Shown: piece after piece, positions 1 through 7,932 of the stretch
Position numbering within the stretch: the first letter of the stretch is position 1
Layout of the letters: each line of letters opens with the position of its first letter
Source: GCA-2729515 sp036336695
Lineage (GTDB): Bacteria; Myxococcota_A; UBA9160; SMWR01
DNA length: 9,548 nt
Assembly: GCA_036336695.1 (NCBI GenBank)
Contig: JAYZFQ010000052.1
Coordinates: 1-9,548, forward strand
Direction of reading: 5' to 3'
Translations under genes and position numbers: made by a program
Notes under the pieces: generated by a model
What the model saw: the letters and a program-made list of their open reading frames with translations, nothing else
What the model was told of the DNA's origin: nothing
Databases searched by the model: none

Positions 1-369
1 CTCGAAGCCGTCGTGCGGCCCGCCATCGAAGGCTGGGCCTCGACGCGGACCAAGCTCGAAGCCTGCGCCGATATCTGCGGGCGGGGCGTCGCCGCCGGAC
101 CCTGCCTCGGACCCGAAGACATCATTTCGAACCCCCATGTCCAGAGCCACGACATGCTCGTCGAAGTCGAACGGCCTGATGGCGACGAGCCCTTGCTGGT
201 GGTGGGCAACCCGATCAAGCTCTCGGAAACCCCGGAAGCGGAAACCACCCGCTGGCCCACGCTCGGGCAGCACACCGAGGCCATCCTGAACGAGGACCTT
301 GGGATGAGCGCCGGCGAAATCGAAGGGCTCCTCTCCCGGGGCATCATCCGGGGCGGCCCGACCCCCTGA
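1..369 (+). CDS. CaiB/BaiF-family (class III) CoA-transferase, C-terminal part
   Basis: This is the 3' end of a gene that begins before the window. The frame is open from base 1 (L-E-A-V-V-R-P-A-I-E-G-W) to the TGA at 367-369, so a GTG at 13 is not a real start. Class III CoA-transferases move CoA between acyl-CoA and free acids. The visible part matches the end of the small domain of this family: an S/T-rich helix, a segment reading PCLGPEDIISNPHVQSHDML (typical of the 'nPq...r.m' stretch), a VGNPIKLSETPE stretch, and the terminal LGQHTEAILNEDLGMSAGEIEGL signature, where family members read 'G.HT.evL.e.LG.s..ei..L'. The catalytic Asp lies upstream, outside the window, so neither activity nor substrate can be judged. 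The next gene starts ten bases after this stop on the same strand, so they are probably co-transcribed. Confidence 0.85.
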   Translation, partial: LEAVVRPAIEGWASTRTKLEACADICGRGVAAGPCLGPEDIISNPHVQSHDMLVEVERPDGDEPLLVVGNPIKLSETPEAETTRWPTLGQHTEAILNEDLGMSAGEIEGLLSRGIIRGGPTP

Positions 370-379
370 GAACGGACCC

Positions 380-2569
380 GTGACGACGACACACCCCTCG
401 ATCTGCCGCTTCTGTCACGCGCACTGCGCCATTCTCGTCGACGTCGAGGACGGGCGAGCGACGCGGGTCGTGGGCGATCCCGAGAACCCGATCTACCACG
501 GTTATGTCTGCCCCAAGGGTCGGTCGCTGCCCGAGCAGCACGCGAACCCGGCCCGGTTGCTCCACTCGATGAAGCGCCAGGCCGACGGCACCCACGCCCC
601 GGTCCCGCAGCAGCAGGCCATCGCCGAGGTCGCCTCCCGGGTCCAGGAAATTCTCGACCGGCACGGACCGCGCGCGGTCGCCCTGTATACCGGGACGTTT
701 TCCTTTCCCTACCCGGCCGCGGCGCCGGTCGCCCTGGCGTGGATGGATGCAATCGGTTCCCCCATGCGTTTCACCAGCGCCACCATCGACCAGCCCGGAA
801 AAATGGTGGCCCCCGCCCTGCACGGTTCGTGGGGTGCCGGCGCCCATGCCTGGGAAGGGGCCGACACCTGGATGCTCGTCGGCGCGAACCCCACGGTCTC
901 GAAATCGATCGGCATCCCGGTCTACAACCCTGCCTGGCACCTCGACGACGCGGTCAAGCGCGGGATGCAACTCGTCGTCATCGATCCCCGCCGCAGCGAC
1001 GTGGCGAAGCGCGCCGCCGTCCACCTCCAGGGAAAGCCGGGGGAGGATCCCACGATCCTGGCCGGCATCTTGCGCGTCGTGATCGAAGAAGGGCTCTACG
1101 ACAAGGACTTCGTGGCAGAGAACGCTGCCGGCTTCGAGTCGCTGCGCCGGGCCGTCGCCCCGTTCACACCGGAAACCGTGGAGCGCAGGGCCGACGTCCC
1201 CCGAGACGCGTTGGTTCGCGCCGCGCGGGTGTTCGCCGGGGGGCGCCGAGGCTGCGCGAACGCCGGCACGGGGCCGAACATGTCCGGGCGCGGCAATCTC
1301 ACCGAGTACCTCCTGATCTGCCTCAACACGCTCTGCGGCCGCTGGGTCCGCGCCGGCGAAAGGCTCCACAACCCGGGGGCACTCTTGCCCGAGGTCCAGG
1401 CCGTCGCCATGCCCCTGCCGCCGCGGCCGGGCTGGGGCTTCGGGGAAAAGCTCCGCGTGCGCGGCTTCGCCGACACCGCCGCGGGCCTCCCGACCGCAGC
1501 GCTTGCGGACGAGATCCTCCTCCCGGGGGACGGCCAGGTGAAGGCGCTCTTCTGCCTCGGAGGCAACCCCATGGCGGCGTGGCCGGATCAGTTGAAGACC
1601 CACGCGGCAATGCAGGCGCTCGAGTTGCTCGTCACCTTCGACATCAAGATGTCGGCAACGGCGAAGCTCGCGCACTACGTGGTGGCGCCCAAGCTTTCCT
1701 TGGAGCAACCGGGCATGTCGCTACCGGCCGAGACTCTGGTGCCCTACTCGATGGGGTACGGCGTTCCCTACGCCCAGTACGCGCCCAAACTCGTGGAGCC
1801 GCCGGCGGGGTCGGACCTGATCGAAGAATGGGAATTCTTCTACGGCATGGCGCAGCACATGCATCTCCCGCTCACGATCCAGTCTTCCTACTCCTGGGGA
1901 CCCCAGAGCGAGGCGCCCGAGAGAACTGCGCTGGACATGGAACACCCGCCGAGCACCGATGCTCTCTTCGAAACACTCACCCGCGGCTCACGTGTTTCCC
2001 TGGAAGAGGTGAAGCGACACCCCCATGGCCAGGTCTTCGAAGCTCCCGCAAGTATCGTCGCCCCGAAGCCAGCGGACTGCGAAACCAAACTCGACCTCGC
2101 GAACCCCGTGATGCTCGAAGAACTGCGGGAAGTCGCTGGAGAACCCGACGAACGGTACCCGGACTTCGCGTTCCGTTTGCTCTGCCGGCGTCTTCTCGAC
2201 GTGCACAACTCGGCGGGCCGCGACATCGCCCGGCTGACGCGCAGGTACCGCTACAACCCGGCCTTCATGCACCCCGAAGATCTGGACGCACTCGGAATCG
2301 CCCCTGGAGACGTGATCGAGATCGAGTCCGATCACGCGTCGATCCTCGGAGTCGCCGAGGCGGAGACCGGGCTGCGCCGCGGCGTGATCTCCATGCCCCA
2401 TGCCTTCGGAGACGCACCCGGGAGGAAAAACGACTCCCGCGTCCGGGAGATCGGCAGCAACACGGGGCGGCTTTCGCCCGTGGACCGGGAGTACGACCCC
2501 TATACCGGGATTCCCCGCATGAGCACCATCCCGGTAAACGTTCGCCCGCACACTTCTCCGGCGGAGTGA
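380..2569 (+). CDS. Molybdopterin-dependent oxidoreductase, formate-dehydrogenase-like, with N-terminal [4Fe-4S] motif
   Basis: 729 residues from a GTG start placed just before the Fe-S motif, as is usual in this family; no strong Shine-Dalgarno is visible. Cys9, Cys12, Cys16 and Cys44 form the CxxCxxxC-x27-C [4Fe-4S] motif, followed by the conserved Lys46 that bridges cluster and cofactor in formate dehydrogenases. The central molybdopterin-binding domain contains VGANP (167-171), VVIDPRRSDVAKRA (199-212) and TGPNMSGRG (297-305), with LGGNPMA at 393-399. The C-terminal cofactor-cap domain (about 598-720) includes YNPAFMHPEDLDALGIAPGD. It has no Tat signal, so it is probably cytoplasmic. The region where formate dehydrogenases carry the Mo-ligating Cys/Sec reads TIDQPGKMVAPALHG (135-149) and has no Cys; there is no Cys between residues 45 and 291. 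The substrate is unknown. It sits directly behind a CoA-transferase gene, and no electron-transfer subunit gene is adjacent in the window. Confidence 0.9.
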   Translation: MTTTHPSICRFCHAHCAILVDVEDGRATRVVGDPENPIYHGYVCPKGRSLPEQHANPARLLHSMKRQADGTHAPVPQQQAIAEVASRVQEILDRHGPRAVALYTGTFSFPYPAAAPVALAWMDAIGSPMRFTSATIDQPGKMVAPALHGSWGAGAHAWEGADTWMLVGANPTVSKSIGIPVYNPAWHLDDAVKRGMQLVVIDPRRSDVAKRAAVHLQGKPGEDPTILAGILRVVIEEGLYDKDFVAENAAGFESLRRAVAPFTPETVERRADVPRDALVRAARVFAGGRRGCANAGTGPNMSGRGNLTEYLLICLNTLCGRWVRAGERLHNPGALLPEVQAVAMPLPPRPGWGFGEKLRVRGFADTAAGLPTAALADEILLPGDGQVKALFCLGGNPMAAWPDQLKTHAAMQALELLVTFDIKMSATAKLAHYVVAPKLSLEQPGMSLPAETLVPYSMGYGVPYAQYAPKLVEPPAGSDLIEEWEFFYGMAQHMHLPLTIQSSYSWGPQSEAPERTALDMEHPPSTDALFETLTRGSRVSLEEVKRHPHGQVFEAPASIVAPKPADCETKLDLANPVMLEELREVAGEPDERYPDFAFRLLCRRLLDVHNSAGRDIARLTRRYRYNPAFMHPEDLDALGIAPGDVIEIESDHASILGVAEAETGLRRGVISMPHAFGDAPGRKNDSRVREIGSNTGRLSPVDREYDPYTGIPRMSTIPVNVRPHTSPAE

Positions 2570-2642
2570 GGCACGCCGGGAAGCTTGACCCCGGGGGGGG
2601 CTTCAGGGGATGATGCACCCACGCGCCCTGTAGCGGGCCCGC

Positions 2643-2647
2643 GGAGG
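2643..2647 (+). promoter_or_regulatory. Ribosome binding site of the hybrid kinase gene
   Basis: GGAGG lies five bases before the GTG at 2653 and decides this start. It directly follows the GC palindrome GCGGGCCCGC (2633-2642), which could fold and compete with ribosome access. That last point is inference. Confidence 0.7.
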
Positions 2648-2652
2648 ACACC

Positions 2653-5316
2653 GTGGCCGAGCTCCTGCTCTGCCTGATGCTTCTCGCCGTTGGCGGGCTG
2701 GTCTGGAACCTGCGCGACAACGCCAACCCGGTCGTCCTGTGGGCCTGGGGCTGGATCATCATCGTCGTCGTCGCTGCCTTCATGCGTTTCGCCGGCGAAG
2801 TCACGTGGGTCCACGTTTCCGCTCAACTGATCTCGCCCCTGCTCCCCGCCTTCCTCCTCGCTGGGGCCCGGGCCTACACGGACCGGCCCACGCTGAACTG
2901 GATTTTGCCTGCGGGACTCGGGTTCGGCGTGTTGCGCTGGGTCGTCGGCTCCTTCTTCCCCGACCTGGGTCACATCATGAGCGCCGGTGCGGAACCCGCC
3001 GTGGAACTCGTCGCTGCGTTCCTCGTCATGGAAACCGCCCGGGACCGAGACGCCAAGCCGAGTCAGAAAATTCTCCCCCTTGCCTTCGTCGCCATCGCGA
3101 TCCTCGACGGGGCGACCTCCCTCGCTTATTTCTGGAAGGACGCATTCCCCACATCGATGACCCTCGCATGGCCCCTCGTCGGCGTCACCGCCCTGGGGTT
3201 GCAGGTGACAGCCGGCGGGCATTACATCCGGCGGCGGCGGACCGCGCTCGAACACGAGAGCCGCCTGGCCCGCCAGGCCCTTCGCGAGAGCGAACAGCGC
3301 TTCGGAGTTCTCGCCGAGCAAGCCGGAGACCTCATCTTCGAGATCGACTCCGACTGGAACCTCACGTACATGACCGATTCCGTCGCCGCGGTGCTGGACT
3401 TTCGGCCTGAGGACATGGTGGGGCACAGCGCGGCGAACTGGATTCACGTCGACGACCAGGAGCGCGTTCTCGAAGCCCTCGGCGCCGCGATGAACAACAG
3501 GGAACAGGTCACCGCGCGGGCGCGCACACGCCGGCAAGACGGTTCTTGGCTCTGGCTGGAAGCGAACCTCCACGGGTTCGTTTCCGACGACGGCGACACG
3601 CGGATCGTCGGTGTTGCGCGCGACGTCACCGAGACCCACGAGCAACAGGAATCGCTTCAGCGTGCCCACGACACCCTCGAGCAGCGTGTCGAAGACCGGA
3701 CGGACCAACTCCTCGCGGTCGTCCGCGACCTCGAGCGCGAGGTCGTCGCGCGCCGACTGGCGGAAGAAGAACTTCGCGCCAGCCGGGAACATTACCGCGC
3801 GGTCTCGGAACTGAGTTCAGATTTCAGTTTCGGCTTCCAGATCGCTCCCAGTGGCTCGTTCGAACTCGAGTGGGTCACCGAGGCGTTCACGCGCATTACG
3901 GGACACAGCCGGCGCGATATCGAGGAGACCGGCCTGAGCGCGCTCGGGGATCCTGAACACGTACGAACCGCGCTCGCCGCGATCGATTCCGCTCTCGTTG
4001 GCGGCCGAGAGGAGTTCGACGGCCGGATCCTTACGAAGGGCGACGAGGTGCGCTGGATCCATACGTGCCTGATCGCCGAACGGAGCGACGAGGACGGCGT
4101 CGTTCGCGTCGTGGGGGCCAGCAGCGACGTTACCGAACGCAAACTCGCCGAAGAAGAACGCCATCGACTCGAGGCGCATCTCGGCGAGGTCCAGCGTCTC
4201 GAAAGCCTCGGAGTGTTGGCTGGGGGAATCGCCCACGACTTCAACAACCTGCTGAGCGTGATCCTCGGAAACAGCTCGCTCGGCCTGACGGAAGCCGACG
4301 AGAATTCCGACCTGGCTCGGCGCTTCGCCCGCATCCGATCGGCGGCACAGCACGCGGCGGGGCTGACGGAGCAGATGCTGACTTATTCCGGCATGACTCC
4401 GTTCTCGCTCAAGCCGACCGATCTCTCCAGCGTCGCCCGAAACACGCTCGAACTCCTGGAGGCTTCGGTCGCCAAGGCCAACGTCCTCGAACTGGAACTC
4501 GCCAACAACCTGCCGCTGATCGAAGGCGACGACACGCAACTCCGGCAGATCATCGTGAACCTCGTCATGAATGCGACCGAAGCGCTTGGAAGCGGCCCGG
4601 GGAAGATCTTCCTCCGCACGGGTCATACGGAAATTCGCGAAAACCTGCTGCCGATCGGGACCCCCAAGGCGGCCTCGGGCGAATACGTCTTTCTCGAGGT
4701 CGAGGACTCGGGGGCAGGCATCGACGCAGCGACCCGGGACCGGATCTTCGAGCCCTTCTTCACCACGCGGCGAGCCGGACGAGGTCTCGGCCTCGCCGCG
4801 GTCCTCGGCATCGTGCAGGGGCACCGCGGCTTCATTACGGTGGACAGTGAACCAGGCGAGGGAACCACCTTTCGAGTGCTGTTTCCGCAGACCGAATCCC
4901 AGGAGACCGCGCCCGAACCCGGCTCCGAGCGGCGGGTGGGCCATGGCGTTCAAGCCACGGTGCTCATCGTCGACGACGAGGAATCGGTTCTCGAAATCGG
5001 TGCCGAATTCCTGAAACGGGCCGGTTTCGACGTGATCACCGCGCCCGGGGGCCGCGAGGCACTCGGCATCCTCGAGGACCGCGGGGAAGAGATCGAGGCC
5101 GTCGTGTTGGACCTGGTGATGCCCGAGATGGACGGTGAGCAGACCTTCCGAGAGATTCGACGCCTGCGCCCCGAGATGCCCGTCATCGTGACCAGTGGCT
5201 ACAGCGAGGAGCGCACCGCGGAGCGGTTTTCCGGCGACCGCATCGAGGGCTTTCTGCGCAAGCCCTACGAGCCCGACGAGTTGACCGAAAAAGTGGAAGC
5301 CGCCCTGACCGCGTGA
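2653..5316 (+). CDS. Hybrid sensor histidine kinase: 7 TM - PAS - PAS - HisKA - HATPase - receiver
   Basis: 887 residues from a GTG with a good Shine-Dalgarno. Hydrophobic segments at about 2-20, 26-47, 52-74, 82-104, 115-129, 140-161 and 168-188 suggest seven membrane helices with no sizeable periplasmic domain, so it may sense something within or near the membrane. A linker leads to PAS 1 (about 213-328, ending VGVARDVTETHEQ), a coiled coil (about 330-378), and PAS 2 (about 380-497, ending VVGASSDVTERK). HisKA follows, with phospho-acceptor His528 in GGIAHDFNNLLSVILGN. The ATPase has its N box around Asn636/Asn640, G1 at DSGAGI (685-690), F box FEPFFTT (699-705) and G2 GRGLGLAAV (709-717). 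The C-terminal receiver (about 768-885) has acidic Asp774/Asp775, phospho-acceptor Asp820, Thr847 and Lys870. All catalytic residues are present. No DNA-binding output domain or separate regulator is seen nearby, so the downstream target is unknown. Its stop overlaps the next gene's start. Confidence 0.93.
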   Translation: MAELLLCLMLLAVGGLVWNLRDNANPVVLWAWGWIIIVVVAAFMRFAGEVTWVHVSAQLISPLLPAFLLAGARAYTDRPTLNWILPAGLGFGVLRWVVGSFFPDLGHIMSAGAEPAVELVAAFLVMETARDRDAKPSQKILPLAFVAIAILDGATSLAYFWKDAFPTSMTLAWPLVGVTALGLQVTAGGHYIRRRRTALEHESRLARQALRESEQRFGVLAEQAGDLIFEIDSDWNLTYMTDSVAAVLDFRPEDMVGHSAANWIHVDDQERVLEALGAAMNNREQVTARARTRRQDGSWLWLEANLHGFVSDDGDTRIVGVARDVTETHEQQESLQRAHDTLEQRVEDRTDQLLAVVRDLEREVVARRLAEEELRASREHYRAVSELSSDFSFGFQIAPSGSFELEWVTEAFTRITGHSRRDIEETGLSALGDPEHVRTALAAIDSALVGGREEFDGRILTKGDEVRWIHTCLIAERSDEDGVVRVVGASSDVTERKLAEEERHRLEAHLGEVQRLESLGVLAGGIAHDFNNLLSVILGNSSLGLTEADENSDLARRFARIRSAAQHAAGLTEQMLTYSGMTPFSLKPTDLSSVARNTLELLEASVAKANVLELELANNLPLIEGDDTQLRQIIVNLVMNATEALGSGPGKIFLRTGHTEIRENLLPIGTPKAASGEYVFLEVEDSGAGIDAATRDRIFEPFFTTRRAGRGLGLAAVLGIVQGHRGFITVDSEPGEGTTFRVLFPQTESQETAPEPGSERRVGHGVQATVLIVDDEESVLEIGAEFLKRAGFDVITAPGGREALGILEDRGEEIEAVVLDLVMPEMDGEQTFREIRRLRPEMPVIVTSGYSEERTAERFSGDRIEGFLRKPYEPDELTEKVEAALTA

Positions 5317-6467
5317 ACCCGAGCCAACGCATCTACGCCATCGACTGGATGCGCGGGTTCGTCATGATCCTCATGGCGCTCGACCACGCGTCCGAAATGT
5401 GGAACGCCGGCCGTTTCAACGCGGATTCGGCGTACCTCTTGAATCCGGAAACGGGCGCGCCGGTGTGGATCGCCGGAACGGCGATTCCTGCCGTCGATTT
5501 CTTCACGCGCTGGGTCACCCACCTCTGTGCGCCGACCTTCCTGTTTCTCACGGGAACGTCCCTGGCCTTGAGCATCGAGAACCGGGCGCGGAGAGGGGAG
5601 TCTGCGAAGAGCCTCGACCGTCACCTGCTGATCCGAGCCCTCGTGATCCTCGGCCTGGAGGGGCTGTTGACCCTGCTCGCGAACTACGGCGCCCTGATCC
5701 TCCAGGTGCTCTTCGCGATCGGCGCCAGCCTGCTCTTGATGATCCCCCTGCGGCGCGTGGCGACCCCGTGGCTGTTGGCGGGGGGCTTGGTGTGGTTCGT
5801 CTTTGGCGAGCTCATCACCACATCGCTGATACCGATCGGCGAGCCAGTGCCCGCCCTTGCGGCGGTGACGCTTGCGCCCGTGTACGCGGACCAACTGATC
5901 GTGATCTACCCGGTCGTTCCGTGGCTGGCGATGCTCGTCTGCGGCTGGGCCTTCGGCCGTTACCTGATCGACCTGCCCGATGGAAACCCAGGGCGGATCC
6001 GAGCCGAAGGTGCCCTGCTCGGCTGGGGGCTCGGCGCCGTCGTGCTCTTCATCGCCATTCGCTGGCTCGATGCCTACGGGAACATGGGTCTCCACCGGGA
6101 CGGCACGTCCCTGGTCCGCTGGCTCCACGTGAGCAAATACCCCCCGGCCCTTGCCTTCATCGCCCTCGAACTCGGACTGATGGCATTGATGCTCCTGGGC
6201 TTCTCCAACGTCGAGCGTCGCCTGCGCCGCCCGCCCTGGACCTGGAACCCGCTCCTCGTCTTTGGCCAGACGGCGCTCTTCTTCTACGTGCTGCACTTCC
6301 TCCTCCTCGGCGCGGCCGCCACGATCCTCACGGGTGGGATGCGCCAGGCGGGTCTTCCGGAGACCTACATCGCCACAGCGACAGTCCTCATCGTGCTCTA
6401 TCCCGTGTGCGCGGCCTACCGCGCCTACAAGCGCAACCACCCGACGAGCTGGTCCCAGTATTTCTGA
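5313..6467 (+). CDS. DUF1624 / heparan-alpha-glucosaminide N-acetyltransferase-like membrane protein
   Basis: 384 residues, polytopic, with roughly nine to eleven hydrophobic segments. The N-terminal signature RIYAIDWMRGFVMILMALDH (6-25) carries the D-x-x-R-G...L-D-H pattern that begins proteins of the DUF1624/HGSNAT-catalytic family. Further family-like stretches are APTFLFLTGTSLAL (73-86), YPVVPWLAMLVCGWAFGR (199-216), SKYPPAL (274-280) and the late FGQTALFFYVLHFLLLG (317-333). Family members are integral-membrane acyltransferases or of unknown function; the acceptor cannot be named here. The GTG start at 5313 is preferred because the next in-frame ATG (5349) would cut the DWMRG motif. The start overlaps the kinase stop by four bases (GTGA), which suggests translational coupling; only a weak purine stretch (GTGGAAG, 5293-5299) lies upstream. 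The gene ends four bases from a convergent gene. Confidence 0.85.
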   Translation: MNPSQRIYAIDWMRGFVMILMALDHASEMWNAGRFNADSAYLLNPETGAPVWIAGTAIPAVDFFTRWVTHLCAPTFLFLTGTSLALSIENRARRGESAKSLDRHLLIRALVILGLEGLLTLLANYGALILQVLFAIGASLLLMIPLRRVATPWLLAGGLVWFVFGELITTSLIPIGEPVPALAAVTLAPVYADQLIVIYPVVPWLAMLVCGWAFGRYLIDLPDGNPGRIRAEGALLGWGLGAVVLFIAIRWLDAYGNMGLHRDGTSLVRWLHVSKYPPALAFIALELGLMALMLLGFSNVERRLRRPPWTWNPLLVFGQTALFFYVLHFLLLGAAATILTGGMRQAGLPETYIATATVLIVLYPVCAAYRAYKRNHPTSWSQYF

Positions 6468-6474
6468 CGCGTCA
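6465..6474. other. Perfect 10-bp palindrome holding both convergent stop codons
   Basis: TGACGCGTCA reads identically on both strands. Its first three bases are the TGA of the plus-strand membrane protein and its last three are the complement of the TGA of the minus-strand amidohydrolase. With four bases between the two CDSs there is no room for an ordinary intergenic terminator. The symmetry may be a coincidence of opposed TGA codons around a CpG-rich spacer. Confidence 0.6.
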
Positions 6475-7875
6475 CCCGAGTTCGGCGACGGCCGCTTCCT
6501 CGATGGCAGTGCCTTCGAAGAAGCGCGAATTCCCCCCGCCCCAGAGATGCACGGCATTCGAGAACGTGAACGCCCGGAAGTCCGCACGATCGATGAGCCC
6601 GTCATCCACGAGTTCCCACGCCTCGTTCAGCACGCCGCTCATGTCCGGAACGTCCCAGTGCCCGATGTCCGAACTGAAAACAGCACGCAGCCGAGCGCCC
6701 ATCGGGTTGCGTGCGGTGTCGAAAGCGCTGGCGTTGACGGGATCGTCCGCCTCGCAGCCGAAATGGAAGCTGCGATCAAAGACGTCGCGAATGTCTTCGG
6801 CCCGCTCGATCCCCGCCGCCGAAAACTCGTCCACGGCAGCCTGGGGCTCACAGAGGACCCGGAGCCCCTCTTCGAGTTCGTCGAGGTGCTTCTTGAAGCG
6901 TTCCGAGCCATGACTCTTGAAAAGCGACTCGATCAGCGTGCGATCGAGGTTCACCGGGTCGTAATGCGGCAAGCCGACGGGGCCGCGCTTTTCCCAGTGG
7001 CCGACCAGGTCTGCAAATAGGCTGCACGCCCAACCGACGCCGCCTTCGAGAAAAGCGCACCGCAGCTCTGGGAAGCGCCGTGTCACGCCATCCAGGAAGA
7101 GCGCGCGGCAAATGGCCTCCCCTGCTGCGGCGAAGTTTCCGACGTGGTTGGCCACGTAGCTGTTCTGGGAAATCCGGCTGCCCCAACCCATCCCCGCCGA
7201 ATGGAACGTGGGCGCAACTCCGAGCTCGACACACTTGCGCCACACGGGGTCGTAGTCATACGGACTCTCGGCACCGAAGGTGTCCAGCCAACGCGCGCCG
7301 CGGGGGAGCCCCTCGCCGAGCGGGCGCAGAACGTGGCCGGCGAGCAACGTGGCCCTGAGGCCGAGTTCCCCAGTGCAATATTCGAGTTCTTCGATGGCCT
7401 CGCTCGGGTCGTGCATCGGAATCACCGCCACCGGGCTGATGCGATCGGCGTACGGCGCAAACATTTCTGCGTTGCTCCGGTTGATCGCACGCGTCAGGCC
7501 GCGGCGAAGGTCTTCCTGGTCGATGCTCATCGGCATGAGGCCGAGGGTCGGGTAGGCCACGGCGAAGTCGATGCCCAGTTCGTCGAGGCGCTCGTAGAAG
7601 AGCTTCGGCAGCATGCCCGTCGCCCGATCGAGACTGTTGCGGGTGGGAAAGGCCCACCACGTCATCTTGAACATCCCCAGGGCACGCCGCGCTTCCTCGG
7701 GGAGTTCCCGCGCCTGCTCCGCCCCGGTCATGGAGGCGTCGAAGGCGTCGACGAGCGCCGGCCCGCCGACGTCCCGGATGTGATCTCGTACCGCCGGCAT
7801 GAACTCGATCAGGTGACCATCTGCGTCGATCACGGGGTGATCCAGCTGGGCACGAACGGCGTTGGGAGGCGACAT
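6472..7875 (-). CDS. Amidohydrolase family 2 (ACMSD-like TIM-barrel) metal-dependent hydrolase or decarboxylase
   Basis: 467 residues from the ATG at 7875, which has an AAGGA seven bases upstream. A TTG 39 bases further upstream is possible but poorly supported and would add unrelated residues. The N-terminal VIDADGHLIEF (15-25) is the first-strand metal motif of this subfamily, with Asp19-x-His21 in place of the usual HxH. Further candidate active-site residues are His225 in TFHSAGMGWG, Glu277 in FLEGGVGW and Asp403 in SSDIGHWDVPDM, ordered as in the amidohydrolase-2 barrel. Known members hydrolyse or decarboxylate cyclic or aromatic substrates; the substrate here cannot be named. Middle stretches such as NRSNAEMFAPYADRISPVAVIPMHDP (in part, 132-157) are typical of the 'N.w..e.f...pdRl.p...ip..d' region. 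It is the last gene of the minus-strand set, 57 bases after the selenoprotein stop, and is probably co-transcribed with it. Confidence 0.88.
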   Translation of the reverse strand: MSPPNAVRAQLDHPVIDADGHLIEFMPAVRDHIRDVGGPALVDAFDASMTGAEQARELPEEARRALGMFKMTWWAFPTRNSLDRATGMLPKLFYERLDELGIDFAVAYPTLGLMPMSIDQEDLRRGLTRAINRSNAEMFAPYADRISPVAVIPMHDPSEAIEELEYCTGELGLRATLLAGHVLRPLGEGLPRGARWLDTFGAESPYDYDPVWRKCVELGVAPTFHSAGMGWGSRISQNSYVANHVGNFAAAGEAICRALFLDGVTRRFPELRCAFLEGGVGWACSLFADLVGHWEKRGPVGLPHYDPVNLDRTLIESLFKSHGSERFKKHLDELEEGLRVLCEPQAAVDEFSAAGIERAEDIRDVFDRSFHFGCEADDPVNASAFDTARNPMGARLRAVFSSDIGHWDVPDMSGVLNEAWELVDDGLIDRADFRAFTFSNAVHLWGGGNSRFFEGTAIEEAAVAELG

Positions 7876-7882
7876 GCGAGTT

Positions 7883-7887
7883 TCCTT
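7883..7887 (-). promoter_or_regulatory. Ribosome binding site of the amidohydrolase
   Basis: AAGGA on the minus strand, within a purine-rich AGAAAGGAAA, stands seven bases before the ATG at 7875. It supports that start over the upstream TTG at 7914. Confidence 0.65.
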
Positions 7888-7907
7888 TCTCGATCGGCAC
7901 AATCGGA

Positions 7908-7920
7908 CGTGCAAAGCACG
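7908..7920 (-). other. Small intergenic hairpin between peroxiredoxin and amidohydrolase
   Basis: CGTGC-TTT-GCACG forms a perfect 5-bp stem with a 3-base loop, extendable by one G-T pair. It lies 12 bases after the peroxiredoxin stop. It is not followed by a T run on the minus strand, so it is not a standard intrinsic terminator. It might pause polymerase, protect mRNA ends, or mean nothing. Confidence 0.4.
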
Positions 7921-7932
7921 CTCTTCAGTGCA

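Noticed and set aside
13..15. GTG at 13 as start of the CoA-transferase gene
   Set aside because: The frame is open from base 1 and the 118-residue product would be only the C-terminal part of a protein of about 400 residues.
344..1708. 454-residue minus-strand ORF opposite the molybdopterin oxidoreductase
   Set aside because: Long antisense frame typical of GC-rich DNA; Arg/Gly/His-rich, low-complexity translation with no recognisable domain, while the plus frame has full motifs.
739..2613. 624-residue plus-strand ORF in another frame
   Set aside because: Arg/Pro/Gly-rich shadow of the real gene; no domain seen.
2500..3792. 430-residue minus-strand ORF across the kinase start
   Set aside because: Antisense shadow of the PAS and membrane region of the kinase, with no motif of its own.
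5265..6605. 446-residue minus-strand ORF opposite the DUF1624 gene
   Set aside because: Charged, low-complexity translation that overlaps two well-supported genes; antisense shadow.
7876..7914. TTG at 7914 as start of the amidohydrolase
   Set aside because: It would add 13 unrelated residues; the ATG at 7875 has a well-spaced AAGGA.
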